Shown: piece by piece, positions 26,884-35,694 of the stretch | How the letters are laid out: the number at the start of each line of letters is the position of its first letter | How positions within the stretch are numbered: position 1 is the first letter of the stretch | Source of the DNA: Ga0077530 sp035565975 | GTDB taxonomy: Bacteria; Pseudomonadota; Alphaproteobacteria; Rhizobiales; Hyphomicrobiaceae | DNA: 64,000 nt | Assembly: GCA_035565975.1 (NCBI GenBank) | Contig: DATMRT010000009.1 | Span: 1 to 64,000, forward strand | Direction of reading: 5' to 3' | Translations under genes and position numbers: made by a program | Notes under the pieces: model-generated | Seen by the model: only the letters and a program-made list of their open reading frames with translations | Databases searched by the model: none | Told to the model about the DNA's origin: nothing

Positions 26884-27531
26884 CTACTGCTTCGGCCCCC
26901 ACGCGGCTCCGCTGCCCTCGCTGGTCCGCGGCGGTGGGCGATAGGCATCGTCGGCCTTGGGCTGCGGCTTCTTCTTCGCGGGAGCCTTCTTGGGCGGGTT
27001 CGTCGCGGCGGCAGGCGCCGCACCCTTTCCAGCCGCCTGCGCCGGGGCTGCTTTCTTCGCCGGCTGTTGTTTTGCTGCGGCGGGATTCGTCGCCCGTGCC
27101 TTGGGCGCAGCCGCAGTCGTGGCAGCCGCCGGGCGTCCCGGAGAAGGCGGTGCCTTTTGCGGCAAAACGATTGTGCTGCCGGAGCCCTCGATCGTGGCCT
27201 CGCCGGGGCCGGGAAGCTCCTCCTCCCCGCCCTCGATCGTGGTCGGCAGCGTGATCTTGGCGAGCCCGCAGCGAAAATTCAGCTTCTCCTCGACCTCGAG
27301 CAGCATGCCGACGCGCCTGAGCCGGTCCTCGGAAAGATTGGCCCGCGCCCATTCGGGTCCGCGCGCCATGTCATCAGCAGCGCCCTCGGCCCGCAGTGCG
27401 TCGTGCTGTATCTGAAGCTGCTCACAGGCCGGGGCATCGAGCGGTACGGCCGCGACAGGCGCCATCGTCCCGAGTGCCAGCGTCAGCATCGAGGCGTGCG
27501 TCGCCGCAAGGCTCCATCGAAACAAATTCAT
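26884..27531 (-). CDS. exported Ala/Pro/Lys-rich protein, unknown function
   Basis: A 215-residue protein with a signal peptide (SMLTLALGTMAPVAAVPLDA). The first ~90 mature residues look folded, with Cys in PACEQLQIQHDALR and NFRCGLAKI, and are followed by a ~110-residue low-complexity region (AAAKQQPAKKAAPAQAAGKG) that is probably disordered. It sits between tpiA and secG on the same strand, a place where many relatives have a small hypothetical gene. Function unknown; the basic tail may contact the envelope. Confidence 0.65.
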   Translation of the reverse strand: MNLFRWSLAATHASMLTLALGTMAPVAAVPLDAPACEQLQIQHDALRAEGAADDMARGPEWARANLSEDRLRRVGMLLEVEEKLNFRCGLAKITLPTTIEGGEEELPGPGEATIEGSGSTIVLPQKAPPSPGRPAAATTAAAPKARATNPAAAKQQPAKKAAPAQAAGKGAAPAAATNPPKKAPAKKKPQPKADDAYRPPPRTSEGSGAAWGPKQ

Positions 27532-27556
27532 TCACATCAACCCCGCACCTGGGTTT

Positions 27557-28309
27557 TCAAGCGTAGGCGGCAATGATTCCGAGGAAGTCCGCCGCTTTGA
27601 GGCTGGCGCCGCCAACGAGCGCGCCGTTCACGTCCGGGACAGCCATCAGCTCCTTCGCATTCGACGGTTTCACCGACCCGCCGTAGAGAATTCGCATGGC
27701 CTTGCCTTCATCGCCGAAGCGCTTGGCAAGAGCCGCCCGGATGGCGCCATGCACCTCGGCGACGTCGGCCACCGTCGGCGTCAGGCCGGTGCCGATGGCC
27801 CATACGGGCTCGTAGGCGATGATCGTGTCGCCGGCGCGGCACGCATCGGGGAGGGAGCCGGCGAGCTGGCGCCCGACGACGGCCAGCGTTTGGCCCGCCT
27901 GGCGCTCCGCAGCCGTCTCACCCACGCAGACGATCGCAGCGAGCCCGGCGCGGTGCGCGGCTTCGGCCTTGGCCTTCACCACGGCATCGCTTTCGGCGTG
28001 GTCTGTGCGGCGCTCGGAATGCCCGACAATAACGGAGCTGGCGCCCGCGTCCTTGAGCATTTCCGCCGAGATGTCGCCGGTGTGGGCGCCACTCGCCTTC
28101 GCATGGCAATCCTGGCCACCGACCGAGATGCGTGAACCCTCGAGCGCCGAGGCCAGCCGTGCGACCAGCGTCGCTGGCGGGCAGATCAGGACGTCGGCCG
28201 CCTCCGTGCCGAGGCCCTTCGCCATGGCCTCGGCCTCGGTGAGAGAGGCGCCGAGACCGTTCATCTTCCAGTTGCCGGCCACGAGCGGCCTGATCGCGCG
28301 ATTCGTCAT
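27557..28309 (-). CDS. tpiA: triosephosphate isomerase
   Basis: A 250-residue TIM-barrel enzyme interconverting dihydroxyacetone phosphate and glyceraldehyde 3-phosphate. The catalytic residues are visible: Lys in AGNWKMNGLG, His in VIVGHSERR, and Glu in IIAYEPVWAIGTG, followed by the phosphate loop ILYGGSVKPSN and GALVGGASL. The start at 28309 (MTNRAIRPLV) is standard; the longer frame to 28345 adds residues absent from the family. It is divergent from the PpiD-like gene. Confidence 0.97.
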   Translation of the reverse strand: MTNRAIRPLVAGNWKMNGLGASLTEAEAMAKGLGTEAADVLICPPATLVARLASALEGSRISVGGQDCHAKASGAHTGDISAEMLKDAGASSVIVGHSERRTDHAESDAVVKAKAEAAHRAGLAAIVCVGETAAERQAGQTLAVVGRQLAGSLPDACRAGDTIIAYEPVWAIGTGLTPTVADVAEVHGAIRAALAKRFGDEGKAMRILYGGSVKPSNAKELMAVPDVNGALVGGASLKAADFLGIIAAYA

Positions 28310-28540
28310 AATGTCCTCGCTCAGCCGGACGACCGGTTGCGCCATGCCTATCGCGCGGCTCCCGTACTTTCAACCCTGACGGTGGCGGCTCGCCCGGCGT
28401 TCCTGCAAGCACTTGCGGCAAAAGGAAATCCGCTACCTTAGAGAGCTGAAAGTGGACGCCCTCGCGCACACCGCCTATATGGACAGCAATCCGACCTCAC
28501 CGCGCCGCCGCGCTGCCCATCAACAAGGACCGATCAGAAT
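28310..28540. promoter_or_regulatory. divergent promoter region tpiA / PpiD-like gene
   Basis: These 231 bases lie between two divergent starts and should contain both promoters. I see no RNA gene or clear operator, and the start of each gene has only a modest ribosome site. Confidence 0.4.
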
Positions 28541-30439
28541 ATGCTGGAAGCATTGAGACGCGGCGTCAAAGGCATTTTCATGCAGGCTCTCCTGGGCCTC
28601 TTGGTGATTGCCTTTGCCATCTGGGGCATTGCCGACGTTTTCCAGGGAAGAGCACAGACCTCGCTCGCCCAGGTCGGCAAGACCGAGATCTCGCAGGATC
28701 AGTTCCAGCAGGCCTTGCAGCTCGAGATCAGCGCGCTGTCGCGTCAGTTCGGACGCCGTCTCACCGTCGAGCAGGCCCGCCAGTTCGGGATCGATCAGCG
28801 CGTGCTTTCGAGTCTCATCGGCAAGGCCGCGCTCGACGCGCACGCGCACGAACTCGGCCTGCATCTCTCGGATGCGGCCATCGCCGAGGCCATCCGCAAT
28901 GATCCGACCTTCCAGGGCCCGAGCGGAACGTTCGATCGCAACTTCTTCACCGAGCTTCTCCGCCAGAACGGTCTCAGCGAGCAGCACTACTTCGCCGAGC
29001 GGCGCGGCGACGAGGTGCGCGAGCAACTCACCGACACGCTTGCGGGCGGGAATGTGCCGCCGGATTACCTCATCCAGGTCCTGCACCGCTACCAGGGCGA
29101 GACACGCACGATCGCGCACATGACGCTCGATCCCGCGGCTTCCGCCAAGGTCGAGGCGCCGGACGAGGCCAAGCTCAAGGCCTACTACGAGCAGCACAAG
29201 AGCCGCTTCGTCGCGCCGGAGTTCCGCAAGGTGCCGCTCATCCTCCTGACCACGGCAGCCGTCCAGCAGCGCGTGGCGGTGAGCGAAGACGAGATGAAGG
29301 ATCTCTACGACCGCGAAAAGGCGACCTTCGCGACGCCCGAGCGCCGCCACATCCAGCAGCTCTCTTTCCCCGACCGCGCCGCCGCCGAGAAGGCGCTCGC
29401 CACGCTCAAGGCTGCGCCTAATTTCGAGGAGGGGCTCAAGGGGCTTGGGCTCAAGGAGGCTGATATCGACCTCGGCACGTTGGCCAAATCCGACATGATC
29501 GACAAGGTCATTGCCGACGCCGCCTTCAAGCTTGAGAAGGGCCAGCTTTCCGATCCGGTTGCCGGAACGTTCTCGACGGTCCTGCTGCGCGTCACGGACA
29601 TCACGCCCGGCAAGCAGAGCACGTTCGACGAGGTCAAGGGGCAGCTCCGCGACCGCATTGCCAGCGAGCGAGTGAACCGCGAGATGCAGGATCTGCATGA
29701 TCGCATCGACGACGCGCGCGCGGGCGGCAGCAGCCTCAAGGAAGTGGCCGAGAAGCTCAATCTACCCTTCGTCGAGATCGCGGCAACGGACAAGCAGGGT
29801 ATGACGCCCGAAGGCAAGCCGGCGCTCGACAATCCCGACGCGGCACGCGTTATTGCCTCGGCCTTCGAGGGGGGCAGCGGCATGGATCGCTTGGCCGTGG
29901 AGCTCACGGACGGCGGCTATGCCTGGGTCGATGTGGCCGGCGTCACGCCCGAACGCCAGAAGCCTTTCGAGGAAGTGCAGGAGGCGGTCAAGACAGCCTG
30001 GATCGAAGCGGAGCAGCGCACGGCCCTCAACGCGGCCGGCCAGAAGATCGTCGAGCGCATCGACAAGGGTGAGGCGCTTGAGGCCATCGCCAAGGAGCTC
30101 GGTCTCGAGGTGAAGCTTGCCCAGCCGGTGACGCGGACCCAGCAGGCAGAAGGCCTGACGCGCGCGGCCGTGCAGCGGGCCTTCGCGCTCCCGCGCGGCA
30201 AGGCAGCGGCTGTCGAGAGCGCGGATGGCAAGTCGCGCACGATCATCGTCGTTCGCGCAATCGTCGATCCGCCGCAGCCGACGCCCGAGCAGATGACGAA
30301 GCTGCGCCAGGAGCTTTCGCGCCAGCTTCAGGGAGACGCGATCAGTGCCTACGTCAGCGCACTGCAGTCACGCCTCGGTTTCAGCGTGAACCAGACGGTT
30401 TATCGCCGCGCGATGGGGATCGAGACGCAGCAGCCGTAG
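28541..30439 (+). CDS. ppiD: PpiD-like SurA_N/peptidyl-prolyl isomerase membrane-anchored chaperone
   Basis: A 632-residue inner-membrane-anchored periplasmic folding factor. One N-terminal helix (ALLGLLVIAFAIWGIADVF) follows LEALRRGVKG, the PpiD pattern. The SurA-like domain includes VGKTEISQDQFQQALQ and QRVLSSLIGKAALDAHAHELG. A parvulin-like segment begins near residue 265 (ERRHIQQLSFPDRAAAEKAL) and ends around FSTVLLRVTDITPGK. The parvulin domain is divergent, as it is in PpiD, where isomerase activity is weak or lost. In Alphaproteobacteria this gene usually lies beside tpiA, as here. Confidence 0.9.
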   Translation: MLEALRRGVKGIFMQALLGLLVIAFAIWGIADVFQGRAQTSLAQVGKTEISQDQFQQALQLEISALSRQFGRRLTVEQARQFGIDQRVLSSLIGKAALDAHAHELGLHLSDAAIAEAIRNDPTFQGPSGTFDRNFFTELLRQNGLSEQHYFAERRGDEVREQLTDTLAGGNVPPDYLIQVLHRYQGETRTIAHMTLDPAASAKVEAPDEAKLKAYYEQHKSRFVAPEFRKVPLILLTTAAVQQRVAVSEDEMKDLYDREKATFATPERRHIQQLSFPDRAAAEKALATLKAAPNFEEGLKGLGLKEADIDLGTLAKSDMIDKVIADAAFKLEKGQLSDPVAGTFSTVLLRVTDITPGKQSTFDEVKGQLRDRIASERVNREMQDLHDRIDDARAGGSSLKEVAEKLNLPFVEIAATDKQGMTPEGKPALDNPDAARVIASAFEGGSGMDRLAVELTDGGYAWVDVAGVTPERQKPFEEVQEAVKTAWIEAEQRTALNAAGQKIVERIDKGEALEAIAKELGLEVKLAQPVTRTQQAEGLTRAAVQRAFALPRGKAAAVESADGKSRTIIVVRAIVDPPQPTPEQMTKLRQELSRQLQGDAISAYVSALQSRLGFSVNQTVYRRAMGIETQQP

Positions 30440-30455
30440 CCGCCAAAGAGAACAG

Positions 30456-30935
30456 CTAGCCCTCGAGGCGCCAGGAGCGGTCGGCCATGCGGCAGGCAAT
30501 GCCCTCAGTGCGCGCTGTGTTCCTGCCGGCCGTGAGCGACATGATGATATGGCGACACACGCGACCGTCGGGGTCCTTGAAGGAGGAGGTCGGGCTGATG
30601 ATGCCGGAGAGCCGGCCATTGCGCTGGTGCCAGACATAAGAGGCGCCATCGCCGATCTCGCTGAGCGCGAGGTGCACGGCCTCGAGGGCGGCGATCTCGT
30701 CATTGGCGTCGAGGCCCGGCGTGGGCTTCATCGGCTCGGCATCGGCGAATTTCGGACGCGGCCAGGGTTTTGCGTTCTCGCTGTCCGGGCAGCTGCAGGT
30801 CGCGGCGTCGGGCTGCTTGGCCGGTGCCTTGTCCGTGGCGTGGACAAGAGCAGGTGCCAGGATCAGGAGGCTCCCGAGCACGGCACTCGACAAGATGGCC
30901 AGCGCGAATGCCAGCGGGCCGGGGAATGGACGCAT
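30456..30935 (-). CDS. exported protein with RT0821/Lpp0805-like C-terminal domain
   Basis: A 159-residue protein with a signal peptide (LAFALAILSSAVLGSLLILA) and a Cys-containing linker (TCSCPD). The C-terminal part reads SYVWHQRNGRLSGIISPTSS, then DGRVCRHIIMSL, then GIACRMADRSWRLEG. That order (WxNxxxGxxGxxxP, CRxF, GxACRxxDxSW) resembles the 16-17 kDa surface-protein domain of the RT0821/Lpp0805 group. The assignment is by pattern only. It ends 17 bases from the PpiD-like stop (convergent). Confidence 0.6.
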   Translation of the reverse strand: MRPFPGPLAFALAILSSAVLGSLLILAPALVHATDKAPAKQPDAATCSCPDSENAKPWPRPKFADAEPMKPTPGLDANDEIAALEAVHLALSEIGDGASYVWHQRNGRLSGIISPTSSFKDPDGRVCRHIIMSLTAGRNTARTEGIACRMADRSWRLEG

Positions 30936-31075
30936 GGTACGGAACTCGACTAGAGGTTACGCAAGCGATCCGTGACGACGGAACGCACTGTGGCACCATG
31001 ACGTGTCTTGGTTAAGGCGGCGTTGACGTGCGTGCCACACTTGCTGTGGAAATTTGGCTCGCGGTGGCGGGCAGG

Positions 31076-31735
31076 ATGAGCTGGATCATGTCAGGAACTC
31101 ATGAGCATAAGCCGGCTGCGGCGGGCGATTTCACGGCATCGGACGAGCCGTTTGCGCTCTTTGCCGAATGGTTTGGCGAGGCGGAAGCCAGCGAGCCGAA
31201 CGATCCCAATGCGATGGCGCTCGCGACAGTCGATGGGGACGGTCTGCCGAACGTTCGCATGGTCCTGCTCAAGGGCGTGGACGGTGCGGATGCAACACCA
31301 CGTGGTTTCGTCTTTTATACGAACCTCGAAAGCGCGAAGGGCCGCGAGCTCGCCGCAACGCGGAAAGCGGCGCTCTGCTTTCACTGGAAGAGCCTCAGGC
31401 GGCAGGTGCGCGTGCGTGGGCTCGTCACGCCGGCGAGCGATGCCGAGGCGGACGCTTACTTCGCCTCGCGCGCGCGCGGCAGCCGGCTCGGTGCCTGGGC
31501 GAGTGCCCAGTCGCGTCCGCTCGAAAGCCGCTTCGCGCTCGAGAAGGCCGTGGCCGCGATCACGGCCCGCTATCCGATCGGCGAGATCCCGCGCCCGCCG
31601 CACTGGTCGGGCTTCCGGATCACGCCGCTCCAGATCGAGTTCTGGCACGACCGGCCCTTCCGTCTGCACGACCGGCTCGTGTTCCGCAGGCCGGATCCTG
31701 CAGCGCCATGGGCGAAGCAGCGGCTTTATCCGTGA
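31076..31735 (+). CDS. pdxH: pyridoxamine 5'-phosphate oxidase
   Basis: An FMN enzyme of 219 residues making pyridoxal 5'-phosphate from the pyridoxine or pyridoxamine form. Typical blocks are PNAMALATVDGDGLPNVRMV, GFVFYTNLESAKGRELA, and the C-terminal RLYP that contacts FMN. The QSRPLESR and EFWHDRPFRLHDRLVFRR motifs are present. The start is either 31076 (MSWIMSG) or 31088 (MSGTHEH). A 129-base palindromic repeat separates it from the facing gene. Confidence 0.95.
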   Translation: MSWIMSGTHEHKPAAAGDFTASDEPFALFAEWFGEAEASEPNDPNAMALATVDGDGLPNVRMVLLKGVDGADATPRGFVFYTNLESAKGRELAATRKAALCFHWKSLRRQVRVRGLVTPASDAEADAYFASRARGSRLGAWASAQSRPLESRFALEKAVAAITARYPIGEIPRPPHWSGFRITPLQIEFWHDRPFRLHDRLVFRRPDPAAPWAKQRLYP

Positions 31736-31740
31736 GGCAA

Positions 31741-31869
31741 ACATGTCCCTTCTCCCCGTGCTCACGGGGAGAAGGTTAGGATGAGGGGCGGCAACTTGCC
31801 CGACATTTGCGTATGCCGCCGCCCCTCACCCTAGCCCTCTCCCCGCAAGTGCAGGGAGAGGGGACATGT
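31741..31869. repeat. 129-bp composite palindromic repeat
   Basis: The element starts with ACATGTCCCTTCTCC and ends with GGGAGAGGGGACATGT, so its outer ends are inverted repeats. Inside are a 13-bp hairpin CCTTCTCCCCGTG/CACGGGGAGAAGG (31748-31775) and a second hairpin CCCTCTCCC/GGGAGAGGG (about 31835-31862). Between them ATGAGGGGCGGC faces GCCGCCGCCCCTCA. It sits between two convergent genes and can fold as one long structure. Confidence 0.75.
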
Positions 31870-31898
31870 TGCGCTTGCGGCGCGCGCCACCGCCCCGC

Positions 31899-34271
31899 TC
31901 AGTGCTTCAAGTTCAGCTTCGAGCGGAAAGGCCCGATGATGTCCGAGAAGTCATCGGTCCAGGGCCTGAGACCGCGCGGATCGAGTTCGAGGTTCGTCTC
32001 CAACTGACGAAACGGCGCGAGGGCCTCGTCACTCTTCGCGAGGACGACAACGGTCGAGCTCGTCTCTGCGTAGCTGCCATCCGCGGCGTCATCCGACACG
32101 ATCGCACCCTTGGCTCCCTTGACGAGCGGCAGCGTTGCCGCCGCGACACCGTCGAGGTCGAGGTAGCGGTTCGATACATGCAGCACGACGACACCCGTCG
32201 GCTTCACTTTCGAGAGGAAGAGGCTCAATGCCTCCGCGGTCATGAGATGGACGGGCACGGCATCCGACGAAAAGGCATCGACGACGATGAGGTCGAAGCT
32301 GTTGTCGCGCTCCTTGCTCATCGTCAGGCGGGCATCGCCGAGCACGATGTCGGGTTCCGGCTGGCAGCGCGCGATGAACGAGAAGTTGTCCGGGTTCTTT
32401 GCGATCGACACCATCAACGGATCGATCTCGAAGATTCTCCACTGCTCGCCCGGCTCCGAATGACAGGCCATCGAGCCCGAGCCGAGGCCGATCACGCCGT
32501 AGCGGCCCTTCGGTGCATCTTGACCTTCCGGAGCCGACTTGGCGAGCCTCTCCCTGATGATGCGTACGGACTGCGCCATCGGGCTCTTCGGATAATAGTA
32601 GGTGGCCGGGATCGGTCGTCCCTTGATCTCCTCGCCCTTGTCGTCGCGTACGCGCTGGGCGCCGTGCAGCGTCGTGCCGTGCATGAGGATATTGAAATCA
32701 CCCGCCGAGCCGACGCGGTAGACGCCGAAGTAGCTGCGCTGGGCCTCGCCGCGCTTGACGCCCGAAGGATAAATGACGATGGCCGCGAACATCATGAGCG
32801 CCATGATGAGCTGACGGGGCGGCCATTGCAGGAAGACAAGCATGCCGAGCGCGAAGAGCGCGACCATGGCCGCGGTCATGCCGTATGTGCCGTAGTTCAC
32901 CTCGAACGAGTCCGACATCCAGGGAATCCAGATGAGTGCCAGGATGCCCGTGGCGATGAGCAGCCACAGCACGAGCAGCTCGTCGCGATCCTTCAGCGAG
33001 ATCGAGAGCGCGCCCGGCCGGCACGCCATGGAGAGCGCGAGCAGCAGCGGGTACTCGAAGATTTCCGAGAAGATCATCGGCGCGATCAGGGCCGCGAACA
33101 GGCCGCCGAGCACGCCGCCGAGCGACATCCAGAGATAGAACTCGGTGAGATAGGCGGCGCTCGGCCGCGCCTCGTAGAGTGTGCGATGTGCGACCAACGC
33201 TGACGTGAAGAAGACCGCGATGCCGGTGCCAGCCGTCAGGAACCAGCTCTCGTTCACCGTCTGCGAAAGAACGAGCAGCACGACTACGACCGACGCGAGG
33301 TGAAGCCCCAGCAGAATCCGCATGGGGATCAAAAAGCGGTCCCGGAACGCCAGCACGAACGTGAGCAGATAGAGCGCGAGCGGCAGCACCCAGATGAGCG
33401 GCGCCGAGGCGACGTCCGTCGAGATATGGGTCGTGATGGCCGTGAGGAGGGCGGAGGGAACGAGTGCGAGCCACACCCACGTGAGACGCGCCCGCCATGT
33501 CGGCCGCGGACGGCTGTCGGCCGCGGACGGCTCGATGGCGGTCTCGGCTTGCGGATTGCCCCGGCCCGCACGTACGGCCGCGTAGGAGATTGCCAGCAGG
33601 ACGAGAAGCACCACGAACCCGATGGTCCAGATGCCGCTCAGCGCCTTGAGCCCGAACGCAGGTTCGAGAAGAAGGGGATAGCTCAGGAGGGCAATCAGAC
33701 TGCCGAGGTTGCTCGCGGCATAGAGGAAATAGGGATCACGCCCATGCGGATGGCCGGTGGCGGCGAACCATGCCTGCAGCAGCGGTGCGTTTGCGGCCAC
33801 AGCAAAGAAGGGGAGGCCGACGGCGACGGTGAAGAGCCCGAGCTGCCAGAAATAGGGGCTGCCGGTCGGCGGCTCGGACCAGCCCGCGGGGAGACCGATC
33901 GGCAGAACGACGAAAGCGGCGAGGCAAACGGCGAGATGGACGAAGCCGCTCGCTCGCGCGCCGATCAGGCGGATGATGAGATGAGCGTAGCAGTATCCTG
34001 CGAGCAGTGCGCCCTGGAAGAAGCAGAGCGCCACCGCCCAAACCGACGGCGAGCCGCCGAGCACCGGCAGCACCATCTTCGCGAACATCGGCTGGATCGA
34101 AAACAGCAGCAGCGCCGAAACGAACGTCGTCAGCGTGAAGAGCCACAGCGTCATCGGTCCGGCGCCGGCCATCGTTGCCGGTCCACCGCCGCCTCCGGGC
34201 ATACGCTGGCCTCCAGCGATGCCAGGACCACTGTTCGACACACCCTCGTCCTGCATCGCTTGCTCCGACAT
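31899..34271 (-). CDS. membrane-fused spermidine/polyamine synthase-like protein
   Basis: A 790-residue protein with two parts. The N-terminal ~500 residues hold about a dozen hydrophobic helices (for example MTLWLFTLTTFVSALLLF and IRLIGARASGFVHLAVCLAA). The C-terminal ~250 residues form a Rossmann methyltransferase/aminopropyltransferase-like domain: GVIGLGSGSMACHSEPGEQ, then FEIDPLMVSIAK, GDARLTM, FDLIVVDAFSSDAVPVHLMT. In this family the aspartates that bind aminopropyl acceptors vary, so polyamine synthesis is not assured. It stands alone, convergent with pdxH, and the start is one of several nearby ATGs. Confidence 0.8.
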   Translation of the reverse strand: MSEQAMQDEGVSNSGPGIAGGQRMPGGGGGPATMAGAGPMTLWLFTLTTFVSALLLFSIQPMFAKMVLPVLGGSPSVWAVALCFFQGALLAGYCYAHLIIRLIGARASGFVHLAVCLAAFVVLPIGLPAGWSEPPTGSPYFWQLGLFTVAVGLPFFAVAANAPLLQAWFAATGHPHGRDPYFLYAASNLGSLIALLSYPLLLEPAFGLKALSGIWTIGFVVLLVLLAISYAAVRAGRGNPQAETAIEPSAADSRPRPTWRARLTWVWLALVPSALLTAITTHISTDVASAPLIWVLPLALYLLTFVLAFRDRFLIPMRILLGLHLASVVVVLLVLSQTVNESWFLTAGTGIAVFFTSALVAHRTLYEARPSAAYLTEFYLWMSLGGVLGGLFAALIAPMIFSEIFEYPLLLALSMACRPGALSISLKDRDELLVLWLLIATGILALIWIPWMSDSFEVNYGTYGMTAAMVALFALGMLVFLQWPPRQLIMALMMFAAIVIYPSGVKRGEAQRSYFGVYRVGSAGDFNILMHGTTLHGAQRVRDDKGEEIKGRPIPATYYYPKSPMAQSVRIIRERLAKSAPEGQDAPKGRYGVIGLGSGSMACHSEPGEQWRIFEIDPLMVSIAKNPDNFSFIARCQPEPDIVLGDARLTMSKERDNSFDLIVVDAFSSDAVPVHLMTAEALSLFLSKVKPTGVVVLHVSNRYLDLDGVAAATLPLVKGAKGAIVSDDAADGSYAETSSTVVVLAKSDEALAPFRQLETNLELDPRGLRPWTDDFSDIIGPFRSKLNLKH

Positions 34272-34342
34272 GCCGGCGGCGCGACCGGTCCGTCAGGTCC
34301 GTTTCGCGCCGCTCACTTAGTCGATCACATAAATGGCTTTCG

Positions 34343-35035
34343 TCAGGCGGTCACGCTCTCACCGACCTTGGGGACCGCGACGTTGTGCCCGGCCATAGCC
34401 TCGACGAACTTCGAGGCATCGGGGTCCAGCATCCCCGGGAACGTCCCATAGTGTGCCGGCAGGATCGTTTTGAACGAGAAGAACTTCTTGCACGCGAAGG
34501 CCGCGCGCTTGCCGCCCATCGTGAAGCGGTCGCCGATCGGGACGATGCCGATATCGGGCTTGTGGAACTCGGCGATCAGGCTCATGCCGCCGAACATCTC
34601 GGTATCGCCCATGTGGTAGAGCGTCTTGCCCTCCTTGGCCGTAACAACGACGCCGTTCGGGTTGCCGAGGTACACGCCTCCGCTCGAGGACGAATGGAGG
34701 GCGTCGACGAGCGTCAGCTCGAAATCATCGACCGCGACCGTGCCGCCCGTGTTCATCGGCTGTAGCTTTTCGGCCCCTTTGGAGCCGACGTGCAGCGCCA
34801 GCTCATAGTTGGCGAAGACCGGGGCATCGTTGCGCTTGCTGATCTCGGCAGCGTCGCCGACGTGGTCGTCATGTCCGTGCGTGAGGGCGACATGGGTCAC
34901 GCCGTCGACTGCTTTTTCCCAGGCAAGGCCGGACTTCTCGAATGTCGGATTGCCCTTCAGGAACGGGTCGATCAGCAGAACGCTCTTCCCGGTCTCGATG
35001 CGAAAGCAGGAATGTCCGAACCAGGTGATCTTCAT
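34343..35035 (-). CDS. UPF0173-family metal-dependent hydrolase (beta-lactamase fold)
   Basis: A 230-residue metallo-beta-lactamase-fold enzyme. The opening MKITWFGHSCFRIETG and metal-binding HGHDDHVGDAAEIS are signatures, with further His in TLYHMGDTEMFGGM and LPAHYGTFPG. Relatives include L-ascorbate 6-phosphate lactonase UlaG, but the substrate of the UPF0173 group is not known. The gene is divergent from ruvX and starts 8 bases after an AAGGAG-like site. Confidence 0.9.
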   Translation of the reverse strand: MKITWFGHSCFRIETGKSVLLIDPFLKGNPTFEKSGLAWEKAVDGVTHVALTHGHDDHVGDAAEISKRNDAPVFANYELALHVGSKGAEKLQPMNTGGTVAVDDFELTLVDALHSSSSGGVYLGNPNGVVVTAKEGKTLYHMGDTEMFGGMSLIAEFHKPDIGIVPIGDRFTMGGKRAAFACKKFFSFKTILPAHYGTFPGMLDPDASKFVEAMAGHNVAVPKVGESVTA

Positions 35036-35151
35036 GGGGCGTATTCACTCCTTTTAGGGATCGGTTCTGGTGCGCGGACCGGCATCGAGGTCCTGGCCTT
35101 GGCGTGGGCTTTGGTCTGTCGCGCAGCTTCAACTGCAGGTATAAGGCCCGA

Positions 35152-35688
35152 ATGACAGGCGATAAACCCCCCGCCGCTGACGCTTGCGTGAAGGCCGCGC
35201 CCCCAAAAGCGGTCATCCTCGATGTCGAGCCTTTCGCCGCGGCGTTGCCGGTCAGCGCCCGGCTCATCGGTATCGATGTCGGCACAAAGACGCTCGGGCT
35301 TGCGCTCTCGGACTTGTCGCGGACCATTGCGAGCGGTCTCGAGACGATCCGGCGCACGAAGTTCAAAGCCGATGCCGCGCGTCTTCTGGCGCTCGTGCGC
35401 GAGCACAAGGTGGCGGGTCTCGTTATCGGTCTGCCGATCGGCATGGACGGCTCGTCGGGCCCGCGCGCGCAGGCGTCGCGCTCTTTCGCGCGGCTCATCG
35501 GCCCGATGGCGGAGGTGCCCATCCTCATGTGGGACGAGCGCCTGACGACGGCGGAAGCCGAGCGCCTGCTGATCGAGGCCGATGCCTCGCGCAAGCGCCG
35601 CGCCGAAGTCATCGACAAGATGGCGGCCACGCTCATCCTGCAGGGTGCGCTCGACCGGATGCGGGCGCTGCGAAAAGACGGATCGTAG
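35152..35688 (+). CDS. ruvX: putative pre-16S rRNA nuclease / Holliday junction resolvase YqgF
   Basis: A 178-residue RNase H-fold nuclease. The first acidic motif is RLIGIDVGTKTLGLALSD, then GLVIGLPIGMDGSSGPRAQA, WDERLTTAEAERLL and the closing DKMAATLILQGALD. E. coli YqgF matures the 5' end of 16S rRNA. About 40 extra N-terminal residues precede the domain, so a start inside, at a downstream codon, is possible. It is followed after six bases by miaA, suggesting an operon. Confidence 0.92.
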   Translation: MTGDKPPAADACVKAAPPKAVILDVEPFAAALPVSARLIGIDVGTKTLGLALSDLSRTIASGLETIRRTKFKADAARLLALVREHKVAGLVIGLPIGMDGSSGPRAQASRSFARLIGPMAEVPILMWDERLTTAEAERLLIEADASRKRRAEVIDKMAATLILQGALDRMRALRKDGS

Positions 35689-35694
35689 CAGGCC

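Noticed and set aside
31866..33203. 445-codon plus-strand frame
   Set aside because: Antisense to the fused spermidine-synthase-like gene; a composition artefact.
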